64,000 nt of DNA, taken from the NCBI GenBank assembly GCA_947476335.1, contig CANJQH010000010.1:1-64000 (forward strand). Direction: 5' to 3'. The notes beneath the pieces were generated by a model. The model saw only the letters and a program-made list of their open reading frames with translations. It had not been told where the DNA came from and did not search any database. The first letter of the stretch is position 1. Every line of letters begins with the position of its first letter. Source of the DNA: Anaerolineae bacterium (GTDB taxonomy: Bacteria > Chloroflexota > Anaerolineae > J036 > Brachytrichaceae). Both the position numbers and the translations under genes were made by a program. Below, in pieces: positions 52,801-60,606 of this stretch.

Positions 52801-53387
52801 GTCTCGACCATGTGCTGGCGAGCGGGCGCAAGATCAACGTACTGGTACTCGATACCGAGGTGTACTCGAACACCGGCGGCCAGTCATCGAAGGCCACGCC
52901 GCTCGGCGCCGTGGCGAAATTCGCCACTTCGGGAAAGCACACGCCGAAGAAGGACCTCGGCCTGCTGGCGATGTCGTACGGCAGCATCTACGTGGCGCAG
53001 ATTGCGATGGGCGCCAATGATGCGCAGACGGTGAAAGCTTTTATGGAGGCCGAAGCGTATCCGGGCTGCTCGCTGATCATCGCTTACAGCCACTGCATTG
53101 CACATGGCATCGACATGACGCGCGGCATGTATCAGCAGAAGCTGGCGGTGGAGAGTGGCTACTGGCCGCTGTATCGCTACAACCCGCTGCTGAAGGCGCA
53201 GGGCAAGAATCCGTTCACGCTGGATTCGGGTGCACCGAAGATCGCGTTCAAGGATTACGCGATGAACGAGATGCGCTACCGCGTGTTGTCGCAGTCGCAC
53301 CCGGTTGAAGCTGAGGCGTTTATGAAGGAAGCACAGGCGCAGGTGACGGCGCACTGGGAGCGCGTGCAGGCGCTGGCGAAGAGCTAA
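49815..53387 (+). CDS. nifJ: Pyruvate:ferredoxin (flavodoxin) oxidoreductase
   Basis: The 1190-residue single-chain PFOR interconverts pyruvate with acetyl-CoA, CO2 and reduced ferredoxin. Domains in order: domain I with YPITPSSGMSELADQW (about 33-48), transketolase C-like II, III, a two-cluster ferredoxin domain (CIQCGKCVLVCP about 695, CTGCALCVDACP about 752) and the TPP domain with CAGCGETPY (about 833) and GDGWAYDIGYGG (about 985). The ATG at 49815 has AGGA eight bases upstream; 49824 is an alternative. The TAA stop is supplied by the first bases of a family C element. A DHOD-like gene follows. Confidence 0.95.
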   Translation: MGSMSSNRRICTIEGNEAAAYVAYKTNEVIAIYPITPSSGMSELADQWSSGEAKNLWGAVPLVQEMQAEGGAAGAIHGALQAGALSTTFTSSQGLLLMIPNMFKIAGELTSTVFHIAARSIATSSLSIFGDHSDVMATRSTGWAMLFGNSVQEVMDFALIAQASTLKARVPFLHIFDGFRTSHEVAKIERLEEDQMRALIDDALIREHRARALSPDRPFVRGTAQNPDTFFQAREAVNSYYEKVPGIVQEMMDRLAAQTGRAYHLFDYVGAPDAERVIVLMGSAAETAETASSAINAAGAKTGVLIVRLYRPFSAEHFIAALPQTARSIAVLDRTKEPGALGEPLYQDVVAALAETGRIASVHVIGGRYGLSSKEFTPGMASAVFDELAKPHPKTHFTVGIVDDVTHTSLTVDAAFDVEDPQAVRAVFYGLGSDGTVGANKNSIKIIGEETDNFAQGYFVYDSKKAGARTISHLRFGPHPIRSPYLIQKATFVAVHQYNFLERYNVFESAAPGATLLLNSPYAADALWAHLPRAAQEKIISLGLKIFVIDADRVAREAGMGGRINTVMQACFFALSGVLPRDEAIAKIKDAIRKSYSKRGEAVIRQNFAAVDASLANLFPVEVPAQPVYSDAPAHMHVPAEAPNFVQMVTARMIAGEGDMLPVSAMPADGTYPSGTTQWERRNLADDIPIWDADLCIQCGKCVLVCPHAVIRAKAYEPVALEGAPADFPSADARWKELPGKKYTLQVSAEDCTGCALCVDACPVKDKSNVGRKAINMAPIAPEREHEVRNWEFFKQLPDTPIYDLALNGGNLNFNSVKNVQLLRPLFEFSGACAGCGETPYLKLLSQLYGERAMIANATGCSSIYGGNLPTTPWAVNAQGRGPAWSNSLFEDNAEFGLGMRLAVDTQVAHALDLVKRMREEIGAELADALVAADQSSESGIAAQRGRVAALKARLADIGARRAELLDLNALADLLVKRSMWIVGGDGWAYDIGYGGLDHVLASGRKINVLVLDTEVYSNTGGQSSKATPLGAVAKFATSGKHTPKKDLGLLAMSYGSIYVAQIAMGANDAQTVKAFMEAEAYPGCSLIIAYSHCIAHGIDMTRGMYQQKLAVESGYWPLYRYNPLLKAQGKNPFTLDSGAPKIAFKDYAMNEMRYRVLSQSHPVEAEAFMKEAQAQVTAHWERVQALAKS

Positions 53388-53479
53388 GTTCCTGTCCATA
53401 AGTTTTGTCCGGCAGATTCGCCTCCCCCGCAAAGCGGGGGAGGCGAATCTGCCGCCAGAACTTTTGGCGACTCACTTAG
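53384..53479. mobile_element. Family C palindromic element, copy 2 (96 bp)
   Basis: Its sequence reads the same as copy 1 at 38657-38752. Its first bases CTAA provide the nifJ stop codon, so the element is at the very end of that gene. The stem follows at once and may end or protect the nifJ transcript. No target duplication is clear. Confidence 0.8.
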
Positions 53480-53556
53480 AGAAGTAGAGAGTCAGAGCGA
53501 ACCTGCACCTGATCTACTCTGACTCTCTACTCTGACTATCTACTTTGTGTGTACCT

Positions 53557-54564
53557 ATGGATCTCACCACAACCTACCTTGGCCTGAAACTGGCCCATCC
53601 GATCGTGCCGTCGGCCTCGCCGCTGTCGACCAGCCTCGACGGCATCAAACGATTGGAGGACGGCGGCGCACCGGCCGTGGTGATGTACTCGCTGTTCGAA
53701 GAGCAGATCGAGCGCGACCTGCAGCTGCTGCACTATCACCAGGACGTTCATGAAGACAGCCACTTCGAGGCGCTGAGTTATTTTCCGACGACGACGCAGT
53801 ACGGCGTCGAAGCAGATCAGTACGTCGGGCTGCTCGAACAGGCTGTCAAGGCGACGAACATTCCGATCATCGGCAGCCTGAACGGCGTGACGACGGGCGG
53901 CTGGGTGAAGTACGCGCGTGCGATGCAGGATGCCGGCGCAGCGGCGATCGAAGTGAATGTCTACTATCTGCCGACCGATCCGCATATGACGGGCGCGCAG
54001 GTCGAGCAGCGCTACCTCGAAATCCTGGCCGAGGTGAAGCGCGTGGTGACCGTGCCGGTGGCGATGAAGCTGAATCCATTTTTCAGCGCACCGATGAACA
54101 TGGCGCAGCGCCTGGCCGTCGCCGGCGCCGCCGGCCTCGTTTTGTTCAATCGCTTTTATCAGCCGGACATCGATCTCGATCTGCTGGAAGTTTCGCATCG
54201 CCTGCGCCTGAGCACGTCCGACGAGCTGCGTATGCCGCTGCGCTGGGTGTCGATCATGCATGGGCGCGTGCCCTGCGACCTGGCGGTGACCGGCGGCGTG
54301 CACACGCACGAAGACGTGCTCAAGGCGCTGCTGGCCGGCGCGAACGTGGCGTTCATGGCGTCGGCGCTGCTGCACCATGGGCCGGGCCACATCGCGAATA
54401 CCGCGGCGGCGCTGCGGGAATGGCTCGAAGAGCATGAATACGATTCGGTGGCGCAGATGATCGGCAGCATGAGTCAGCGCAACGTGCGCAACCCGGACGC
54501 GTACGTGCGCGCCAATTACATGCGCATGCTCGATTCTTGGAAAAGTACGGCGTTGCCGGAATGA
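53557..54564 (+). CDS. Dihydroorotate-dehydrogenase-like flavoprotein
   Basis: The 335-residue TIM-barrel protein resembles class 1 dihydroorotate dehydrogenases: MDLTTTYLGLKLAHPIVPSA at the start, KRLEDGGAPAVVMYSLFEEQ, VAMKLNPFFSAP, and a late VTGGVHTHEDVLKALLAGAN FMN-phosphate segment. The catalytic Cys/Ser region of pyrimidine enzymes is not obvious. Proteins of this type often follow PFOR genes, so an FMN redox role linked to it is plausible. I start at the ATG at 53557. Confidence 0.85.
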   Translation: MDLTTTYLGLKLAHPIVPSASPLSTSLDGIKRLEDGGAPAVVMYSLFEEQIERDLQLLHYHQDVHEDSHFEALSYFPTTTQYGVEADQYVGLLEQAVKATNIPIIGSLNGVTTGGWVKYARAMQDAGAAAIEVNVYYLPTDPHMTGAQVEQRYLEILAEVKRVVTVPVAMKLNPFFSAPMNMAQRLAVAGAAGLVLFNRFYQPDIDLDLLEVSHRLRLSTSDELRMPLRWVSIMHGRVPCDLAVTGGVHTHEDVLKALLAGANVAFMASALLHHGPGHIANTAAALREWLEEHEYDSVAQMIGSMSQRNVRNPDAYVRANYMRMLDSWKSTALPE

Positions 54565-54630
54565 CTGACCTGATTAGTTAACGCGACTTGTTGCCTTGTA
54601 GGGTTTTGTTTATGGGCAACGGCATTTTTA

Positions 54631-54804
54631 TTGGCATTGACATTAGAAAGAAATCGCACAGCGCACTCTGCAGTGCGGCTGTTTCGTGAAGAGGTCGGCT
54701 GTGATGGTTTGTGCGTTCTTGGCCTGATGGTCGAGGTGCGCACGCCGCCGTCCGAGGATCTGGAGCAGACGCCACCGGATGAGCGCGTCATGGATCAAAA
54801 AATC
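54631..54804 (+). pseudogene. Possible coding fragment cut off by a family A element
   Basis: An open frame beginning with a TTG (54631) contains VRLFREEVGCDGLCVLGLM and VRTPPSEDLEQTPPDERV. It runs straight into the family A element at 54805, where coding character ends. No homologue recognised and no ribosome site. It may be the remains of a gene. Apart from this and the element I see nothing in the 357-bp gap 54565-54921. Confidence 0.25.
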
Positions 54805-54917
54805 GTAACTACATCAGGCCCAAATCAGTATTTCCCGCGAAACACACTATTCTCTCCCCCGAAGGGGGAGAGAATAGTGTGTTTCGCGTTGGAAAAATGG
54901 CTGGCCTGAGTAGTTAC
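54805..54917 (-). mobile_element. Family A palindromic element, copy 6 (113 bp)
   Basis: The left end carries one extra base (GTAACTACATCAGGCC), shared only with copy 7. The core stem is CACACTATTCTCTCC. The flanks AAAAAATC and AAAACTAC agree at 5 of 8, so no duplication is claimed. Orientation as copies 3, 7 and 8. Confidence 0.88.
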
Positions 54918-54921
54918 AAAA

Positions 54922-57063
54922 CTACCTTCTGACCACTGTGCGCTCCCCGAAGTCCGTGAGGAATTGCGACGGCTTGTCGCGATCGGCGAGGATGTACAGC
55001 CGGCCTGCTGAGCGCGTCATGCTCACGTAGAAGAGCCGGCGCCAGCCCTGCAGATTTTCCTCACGCGAGGCTTGCACCACTTTTTCTTCGGATGGCGGCC
55101 CAAGATGCCATGGAATGACACCTTGTTCGACGCCGATGAGGAACACCACCGGAAACTCCAGCCCTTTGGCTGAATGCATCGTGATCAGCTTCACCCTGTT
55201 TTCGAAGAGGTCGAAATCCGCCGCCTGATATGTGACGCAGGGAATGCTCATCTGATCGAAGCGTGCGTGGATTGACGAGAGAATTTCCGTGCGTGGCGAC
55301 AACACGGCGATGTCGCGCGGCGGAACGCGATGGCGTTCAGACAACGCCATTACGCGCTCACACAGCTCATCAATTTGTCCGGTCACGCCGTCGCGCAGCA
55401 GCACTTCCGGCAATGGCCCAGTTTTCTGCACCGAATCTGGTTCGATGAATTCATCGCCGAGCGCGGTGGCCATACTTCCGCCGGATTGCATCATGCTCCA
55501 TGCCGCTGCCAGTACCTGGCGTGTGTTGCGGAAATTTTTCTTCAGCATGTAGGTGCGTCCGGTGATGGAGATGCCCGAATCGCGCCAGCTCACGCCGCGG
55601 TAATAGATGCTCTGCGCGGCGTCGGCGAGCAGGATCAGGCCGGCATTGCCAGTGCCGTACTTGGTGCACAGCCGATGCGCCAGCTCCAGCTCGCGCGGGC
55701 GCAGGTCCTGCGCTTCATCGACGACGACGACGTCGTACTCGCCGACGAACTTCTCCGCCTGTATCCTCTCCAGGCAGCGCCGCGCCAGGTCGCCGTAATC
55801 GGCTTTGCCGAGCCGTGCCACCTGTTCCAGATATGCCGTGTACACCTGCCACACCACCTGGCGTGCGTTCTCCTGCAGCGCTACGCCGCGCCCGACGCGC
55901 GATACATTTTTGTATTCCTCCCACGTTCGGATCGCGCGGCCGAAGAACACGTCGTCGATTTCCGCCTGCAGAAAGGCGTTGTAATTCGAAAGACGGAATA
56001 TCAGGCTGTCTGTGTGCTTCAGCCGCACGGATTCGACTGCCGTTTTCATGCAGGCACGCTGATCGATCGTGGTCAGCATCTCCGGCCAGCCGAGATACTC
56101 GCGCATCCAGTCGCGCATGACGATGACGTCGATTTCCTTCGCCTTCTCTGCGCCGTACTGCGCGATGAACATGTCGCGCACACTGTGCGCCAGTGTTTTG
56201 TTGTAGGTCGTGAAAAGCACCCTGCGCGGGGTGGTGAACAGGCCAAGCTGATCTTCGCGCTCATACATCGCCTTGCGCAGGCCGACGGTCGTCTTTCCGC
56301 TGCCAGCCACACCCTTGATCAGTGTGGGGCCATTGGTCCGGATTGCTACCAGCCGCTCCTGCTCCGGGGTCAGATTCAGCAGCAGATTTTTCAGTTCACC
56401 CTTGGCGTAGCTCACCAGTCGATCGGTCGTTTCGCGGAAGAGGATGCGCGGATTGAGCAGCGCGTCCACAACGCTGAGCTGTGGATCGGTGGCGAGCTCC
56501 ATCAGCACCTCGGCGGCGTGTGCCGGCAGGCCGATGTCGAAGAGCATGTTGACGTCGGCCGCAGCCTTGACCTGCGACAGCATCACCGCCGGCACGCCCA
56601 GCAGCCGCAACACCCCGTCCGGCACGCGTGTGAATGGCCCCGCTGGCACCTTCGTCCATGCCGTTGGATCATATTTTGGAATCCTCCGCGTCGTCGCTGG
56701 CGCTGCCGGCGCATCGTTGCCCAGCCCCCATTCGCGCTTATCCAGTGGGCCGATGGCTGTCATATCGTGCCACGTCGCCTGCTCATTGATGTAATCGTGC
56801 TCGCCGGCGCGCAGCATCAGAATGTCGTTCTTGCCCTGATACGACCACAGCATGCGGTGCGCGCCGTCGATGCGCGATTTGTGGATCTTGCCGCCAACTC
56901 CCTTGCCCACTTCGTACGTCTGCAGGCTGCCCTGATGTTTTGTCGGCGAATCGGACAGATGGTCCAGCTGCTTTGCCAATGAATCGACCAGTCCAGGCAC
57001 AGGTTTGATTTCGTCATCGAGATCGTCGATGAAAGCACGGGTGTAAAGGAGGGTGTAAGGCAT
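54922..57063 (-). CDS. UvrD/Rep-family helicase with an N-terminal RelE-like domain
   Basis: The 713-residue protein fuses a RelE/ParE-toxin-like domain (about 1-90, LLYTRAFIDDLDDEIKPVPG and HRMLWSYQGKNDILMLRAGE) to a superfamily 1 helicase. Helicase motifs seen are GVAGSGKTT (about 250-258), VVVDEAQDLRPRE (about 440-452), LADAAQSIYYRG, LKKNFRNT, the MHSAKGLEFPVVFLIG motif V (about 624-639) and LFYVSMTRS. It could unwind nucleic acid in repair or in defence; the toxin-like domain may bind RNA or ribosomes. It is flanked by copies 6 and 7 of family A. No antitoxin partner is visible next to it. Confidence 0.88.
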   Translation of the reverse strand: MPYTLLYTRAFIDDLDDEIKPVPGLVDSLAKQLDHLSDSPTKHQGSLQTYEVGKGVGGKIHKSRIDGAHRMLWSYQGKNDILMLRAGEHDYINEQATWHDMTAIGPLDKREWGLGNDAPAAPATTRRIPKYDPTAWTKVPAGPFTRVPDGVLRLLGVPAVMLSQVKAAADVNMLFDIGLPAHAAEVLMELATDPQLSVVDALLNPRILFRETTDRLVSYAKGELKNLLLNLTPEQERLVAIRTNGPTLIKGVAGSGKTTVGLRKAMYEREDQLGLFTTPRRVLFTTYNKTLAHSVRDMFIAQYGAEKAKEIDVIVMRDWMREYLGWPEMLTTIDQRACMKTAVESVRLKHTDSLIFRLSNYNAFLQAEIDDVFFGRAIRTWEEYKNVSRVGRGVALQENARQVVWQVYTAYLEQVARLGKADYGDLARRCLERIQAEKFVGEYDVVVVDEAQDLRPRELELAHRLCTKYGTGNAGLILLADAAQSIYYRGVSWRDSGISITGRTYMLKKNFRNTRQVLAAAWSMMQSGGSMATALGDEFIEPDSVQKTGPLPEVLLRDGVTGQIDELCERVMALSERHRVPPRDIAVLSPRTEILSSIHARFDQMSIPCVTYQAADFDLFENRVKLITMHSAKGLEFPVVFLIGVEQGVIPWHLGPPSEEKVVQASREENLQGWRRLFYVSMTRSAGRLYILADRDKPSQFLTDFGERTVVRR

Positions 57064-57090
57064 AGGAATGCAAATTTCGCGTAGCTTTGC

Positions 57091-57538
57091 TTAAGATAGC
57101 AGGACTGTGCTACAGAAATTCGTAGACTTGGGTGGGGGAAATAGTGCCTGTGTATTTGCCGGACGTGGGAAATCAGCCTCATCGACAGCGAAGTTCTTGC
57201 CGTGATTTTCGACGATCCGAACAAGACGATCCGAACAAGACGATCGAGAGTTCGGCGTCACTAAGGCAGCTGCGACTTCGTAATCGACCGTGTTTGGTGC
57301 ATGCAGGCGAACGCTGTTTGTCGACGCATAGTCCAACATCGTTAGGCCTTGTTCAGCGAAATCGTAACTACATCAGGCCCAAATCAGTATTTCCCGCGAA
57401 ACACACGATTCTCTCCCCCGAAGGGGGAGAGAATCGTGTGTTTCGCGTTGGAAAAATGGCTGACCTGAGTAGTTACGCGAAATTCCCATTTACGGATATT
57501 TCAACCAGTACGGACGCGTCGAGCACATAACCAATCAT
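57091..57538 (-). pseudogene. PIN-domain (VapC-like) toxin gene split by a family A element
   Basis: The N-terminal part (ATG at 57538) reads MIGYVLDASVLVEI, with the first PIN aspartate, up to the element at 57476. On the other side the frame resumes with LTMLDYASTNSVRLHAPN and VDYEVAAALVTPN, which contains the PIN glutamate. Removing 57364-57476 plus one 8-bp flank joins the two parts in frame (...NGNFAEQGLTML...). Past VTPN the sequence no longer looks like PIN and has a 14-15 bp tandem duplication (about 57208-57243), so the 3' part had decayed too. As it stands the gene is dead, because the element adds a stop (GCG TAA). Confidence 0.7.
57364..57476 (-). mobile_element. Family A palindromic element, copy 7 (113 bp), inside the PIN gene
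   Basis: Ends are GTAACTACATCAGGCC and ACCTGAGTAGTTAC. The core stem is CACACGATTCTCTCC, with the matching change on the other arm (GAATCGTGTG). Flanks GCGAAATC (57356-57363) and GCGAAATT (57477-57484) match at 7 of 8. It shares the extra left-end base with copy 6. Confidence 0.92.
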
Positions 57539-57545
57539 GGTCAAT

Positions 57546-57695
57546 TCAATGGTGCTCTTTTTCTCGATCTTCACGTGCGGCACGAACCAGGTCGGCTCCC
57601 GATAGGGATGTGTGCGGGCGCCGAAGCAGATTGCGGCGAATGCGCAAGACTGCCTCCGCATGTTTTTTGCGTTCTAATTCATGCGTCGTTGAAAA
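57546..57695 (-). pseudogene. Antitoxin-like fragment upstream of the PIN gene
   Basis: A frame ending in TGA at 57546-57548, seven bases before the PIN start, encodes THELERKKHAEAVLRIRRN and then SGADLVRAAREDREKEHH. That is a charged helical pattern like the antitoxins paired with VapC. No start codon is left: an in-frame TGA lies just upstream, near 57708. The rest of the 644-bp gap 57064-57707 is the PIN remnant and the family A element. Confidence 0.4.
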
Positions 57696-57707
57696 TGCGC
57701 TTCCGCG

Positions 57708-58070
57708 TCAGCCGTATCGATTGGCGCCGTCGGTGCCGGGTGCGAAGGCAATGAGCAAAACGCCAAGCATCGGCACGAAGAACCACCAGCCGCTCCGATC
57801 CGAGTCGTGCAGCTGCCGCACGGCCAGCGCTGGCAGCGGCAGGATGCAGGCGAGGATGAACAGCGGCAGGCAGATGCCGTAGATCGTGCCATAGGGCAGG
57901 AACGGCTCGGGCGCGTCGTTAAATATTGCGACGAACCCGACCAGCGCGAACATTACAGTAGCGACCAGCACCGGCAGCAGCATCCACAGCAGGAAAATCC
58001 AGTACTCTCTTCGTGAGGAGCGACCCTTGAAATCGAGGATGTGGCGGTATGGAGTGGTGAAGTATTTCAT
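57708..58070 (-). CDS. DUF805 membrane protein
   Basis: The 120-residue protein has the DUF805 signature FKGRSSRREYWIFLL (about 14-28), three hydrophobic segments and RQLHDSDRSGWWFFVPMLG (about 85-103). Function unknown; members are small inner-membrane proteins. It lies 76 bp after the GH32 gene on the same strand. Confidence 0.9.
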   Translation of the reverse strand: MKYFTTPYRHILDFKGRSSRREYWIFLLWMLLPVLVATVMFALVGFVAIFNDAPEPFLPYGTIYGICLPLFILACILPLPALAVRQLHDSDRSGWWFFVPMLGVLLIAFAPGTDGANRYG

Positions 58071-58146
58071 GATGGCGTTATGTTAATAATTGGGCTCAGC
58101 CGATGCATTTTCACGCTTTTCACCCTTGGCTGCCTTGGCTGCGGCG

Positions 58147-59547
58147 CTATTCTGCCCATTCCCACGCCCGCCCCTGCAGCGACGCGATGCCGGCTTCGGC
58201 GAACAGCGATACGCCGATGCTGTCGGCGCGTGCTGGATAGATGCGGTCGATCCAGCACGCGCGCCCGCCGTCGATGTAAATCTCGAGCACCGAGTGGTCG
58301 ATCAGGATGCGCAGGTCGATTGCATCGCCGGCGCTCGGCAGTGGGCAGGGATCGGCGTTGTCGTCTGTGCCACTGCCCGCGTGCGTGCGGTCGACCCACA
58401 GCTCGCGCCGTGCGAAGTCGCAGATGATGCGCGTCTGTTCAGCTCCGTCGGGTGAACGGCGCACTGCGATGCCTGCGCGCCCGCCTGCACTGGCTTCCAG
58501 CCGCACGTGCATCTCAAGGTAGTCACCAGCAATATTTTCCAGCACTGTTTCGTCCTGTGTCGCCGCTTCGAGCGCGCGCTCGTCGCGGCGCAGGCGTTCG
58601 ATTTCCGGCGCTGGCTGCGCGAGCAGCGCACCGTTGTCGGCGAGGCTCAGCACGCGCGGCAGCGACATCGCGCCGGCCCAGCCGCGCGGATGCGGCTGCC
58701 GATTCTGCGGCTGGTCCTTCTCCCACAGCCAGCCGATCTCGATGCGGCGGCCCGCTTCGTCCCAGAACGACTGCGGCGCGTAGAAGCAGCCGCCATATAC
58801 ATGTGTGCGTGGCGCAGCCGCCGGCGTGAATGTGCGGCCATTCCAGCTTCCGACCATGGATATGGTCTTTGCCAGCGGGATTGGGGATGTCAGCAGGACG
58901 TGTTGATTGCCGAGTGCGAAGAAGTCAGGGCATTCCCACATTTGGCCATTTCTTGCTGGGGCGTCGTCGACGATCATTGGGCCGAGGTCGTCCCACTTCA
59001 CCAGGTCGTCTGAGCGATAGTGCCAGACCGCGCCGAATTTCTGCTCGATTGACGCGCCGACGGCCATGTGCCAGCCGTCGGCTTCGCGCCAGATGGAATG
59101 GTCGCGAAAATCCCCGCCGCCGACGCCGGCCGGTGGTTCAGCCACGAGCGGGTTGGCCGGGTGCTTCTCAAATGTGCGCAGCCCGTCGCGGCTGATTGCC
59201 AGGCATGGCCGGCCCTGCGCGCCGCTGACGGGAGTGTTTACCTGCACGCCGGTGTAATGGAAATACACCACGTCGCCGACGCGCACAGCGCAGCCGGAGA
59301 AGACGCCGGCTGCGTCGTAGTTGTGGTCGGGAAAGAGCGCCAGCGGTTGATGCTTCCAGTGCACTAGGTCGCGGCTTGTGGCATGGCCCCAGTGCATGTC
59401 GCCCCAGAATGGGCCGTTGGGGTTGTGCTGATAGAAGAGGTGATAAACACTGTCGAGCTGAATCAGGCCGTTCGGGTCGTTGATCCAGTTTCGTTCTGCT
59501 GTAAAGTGCGCCGTCGGGCGCTGGGAATGAAGGGTAGGCACTGCCAT
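58147..59547 (-). CDS. Glycoside hydrolase family 32 (beta-fructosidase)
   Basis: The 466-residue enzyme hydrolyses sucrose, sucrose-6-phosphate or fructans. It has the nucleophile motif NWINDPNGL (about 20-28), the transition-state motif FRDHSIW (about 147-153), and the acid/base motif WECPDFF (about 199-205), followed by a C-terminal beta-sandwich. No signal peptide, so an intracellular sucrose hydrolase is likely. It is divergent from an aldo/keto reductase gene and a PfkB sugar kinase lies 3 kb away. Confidence 0.94.
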   Translation of the reverse strand: MAVPTLHSQRPTAHFTAERNWINDPNGLIQLDSVYHLFYQHNPNGPFWGDMHWGHATSRDLVHWKHQPLALFPDHNYDAAGVFSGCAVRVGDVVYFHYTGVQVNTPVSGAQGRPCLAISRDGLRTFEKHPANPLVAEPPAGVGGGDFRDHSIWREADGWHMAVGASIEQKFGAVWHYRSDDLVKWDDLGPMIVDDAPARNGQMWECPDFFALGNQHVLLTSPIPLAKTISMVGSWNGRTFTPAAAPRTHVYGGCFYAPQSFWDEAGRRIEIGWLWEKDQPQNRQPHPRGWAGAMSLPRVLSLADNGALLAQPAPEIERLRRDERALEAATQDETVLENIAGDYLEMHVRLEASAGGRAGIAVRRSPDGAEQTRIICDFARRELWVDRTHAGSGTDDNADPCPLPSAGDAIDLRILIDHSVLEIYIDGGRACWIDRIYPARADSIGVSLFAEAGIASLQGRAWEWAE

Positions 59548-59600
59548 GTGCGTCGCACATCCTAGCGCACTTTCGACGCAAATCGAATATAAGGAACACT

Positions 59601-60551
59601 ATGCAAACGCGACAATTGGGTAAGACGGACCTGCATTTTTCAGTGATTGGATTGGGCGCCTGGGCCATGGGCGGCGGCGGCTGGAAATTCGGCTGGGGCG
59701 AACAGGACGATGATGAGTCGATTCGCACGATGCAGCGCGCGGTCGAGCTCGGCGTGAACTGGATCGACACCGCACCGGTGTACGGTATGGGGCATTCTGA
59801 GGAAGTGCTCGGCCGCGCGCTGAAGGGCATGTCGAAGCGGCCGATCATCGCCACCAAATGCGGCCGGCGCTGGGACGAGACGCGTATGCCGTTCGGCCGC
59901 ATCAAGCGCGAGAGCGTGTTGCAGGAAATTGACGACAGCCTGCGCCGCCTCGATGTCGATTGCATCGACCTTTATCAGATGCACTGGCCGCAGCCGGATG
60001 AGGACATCGAAGAGGGCTTTGGCGCGATGGCCGATGCTGTGAAGGCCGGCAAAGTGCGCCACATCGGCGTGTGCAATTTCAGCGTGGCGCAGCTCAAGCG
60101 CATCCTGCCGATTCACCCGGTCGCTTCGCTGCAGCCGCCGTACTCGATGCTTGTGCGCGGCGTCGAGGCTGATCTGCTGTCGTTCTGCGCAGAAAACGGC
60201 ATCGGTGTCGTTTGCTACAGCCCGATGCAGAAGGGTATCCTGACCGACAAATTCACGCGCGAATGGGTGGCAAGCCTGGCGCAGGATGACCACCGCTCTT
60301 CAGCCGACGCGCGCTTTCAGGAGCCGGAGCTTTCGAAGAATCTGGCGCTTGTCGAGGGCCTCAAGCCGATCGCCCACGCCGCCGGCCGCAGCGTGGCGCA
60401 GCTCGCCATCGCCTGGACCCTGCGGCGTTCTGAGGTGACCAGCGCCATCGTTGGTGCGCGCCGCCCCTCACAAATTGAAGAGACCGTCGGCGCTGGCGAC
60501 TGGTCGCTCTCGGCCGACGAAATTCGCGCCGTGGATTTGCTACTCGCCTGA
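59601..60551 (+). CDS. Aldo/keto reductase
   Basis: The 316-residue TIM-barrel NADPH oxidoreductase has the catalytic tetrad segments WIDTAPVYGMGHSEEVLGRA (Asp and Tyr, about 51-70), IIATKCG (Lys, about 82) and LYQMHWPQPDED (His). AAGGAACACT gives a good ribosome site. It probably reduces or oxidises a sugar aldehyde; the GH32 gene is divergent to it. Confidence 0.93.
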   Translation: MQTRQLGKTDLHFSVIGLGAWAMGGGGWKFGWGEQDDDESIRTMQRAVELGVNWIDTAPVYGMGHSEEVLGRALKGMSKRPIIATKCGRRWDETRMPFGRIKRESVLQEIDDSLRRLDVDCIDLYQMHWPQPDEDIEEGFGAMADAVKAGKVRHIGVCNFSVAQLKRILPIHPVASLQPPYSMLVRGVEADLLSFCAENGIGVVCYSPMQKGILTDKFTREWVASLAQDDHRSSADARFQEPELSKNLALVEGLKPIAHAAGRSVAQLAIAWTLRRSEVTSAIVGARRPSQIEETVGAGDWSLSADEIRAVDLLLA

Positions 60552-60606
60552 GCGCGCCCTGAATGCTGGGTACATTTGGTTTCTGCCCCGACGGTGACCA
60601 ACGAAT

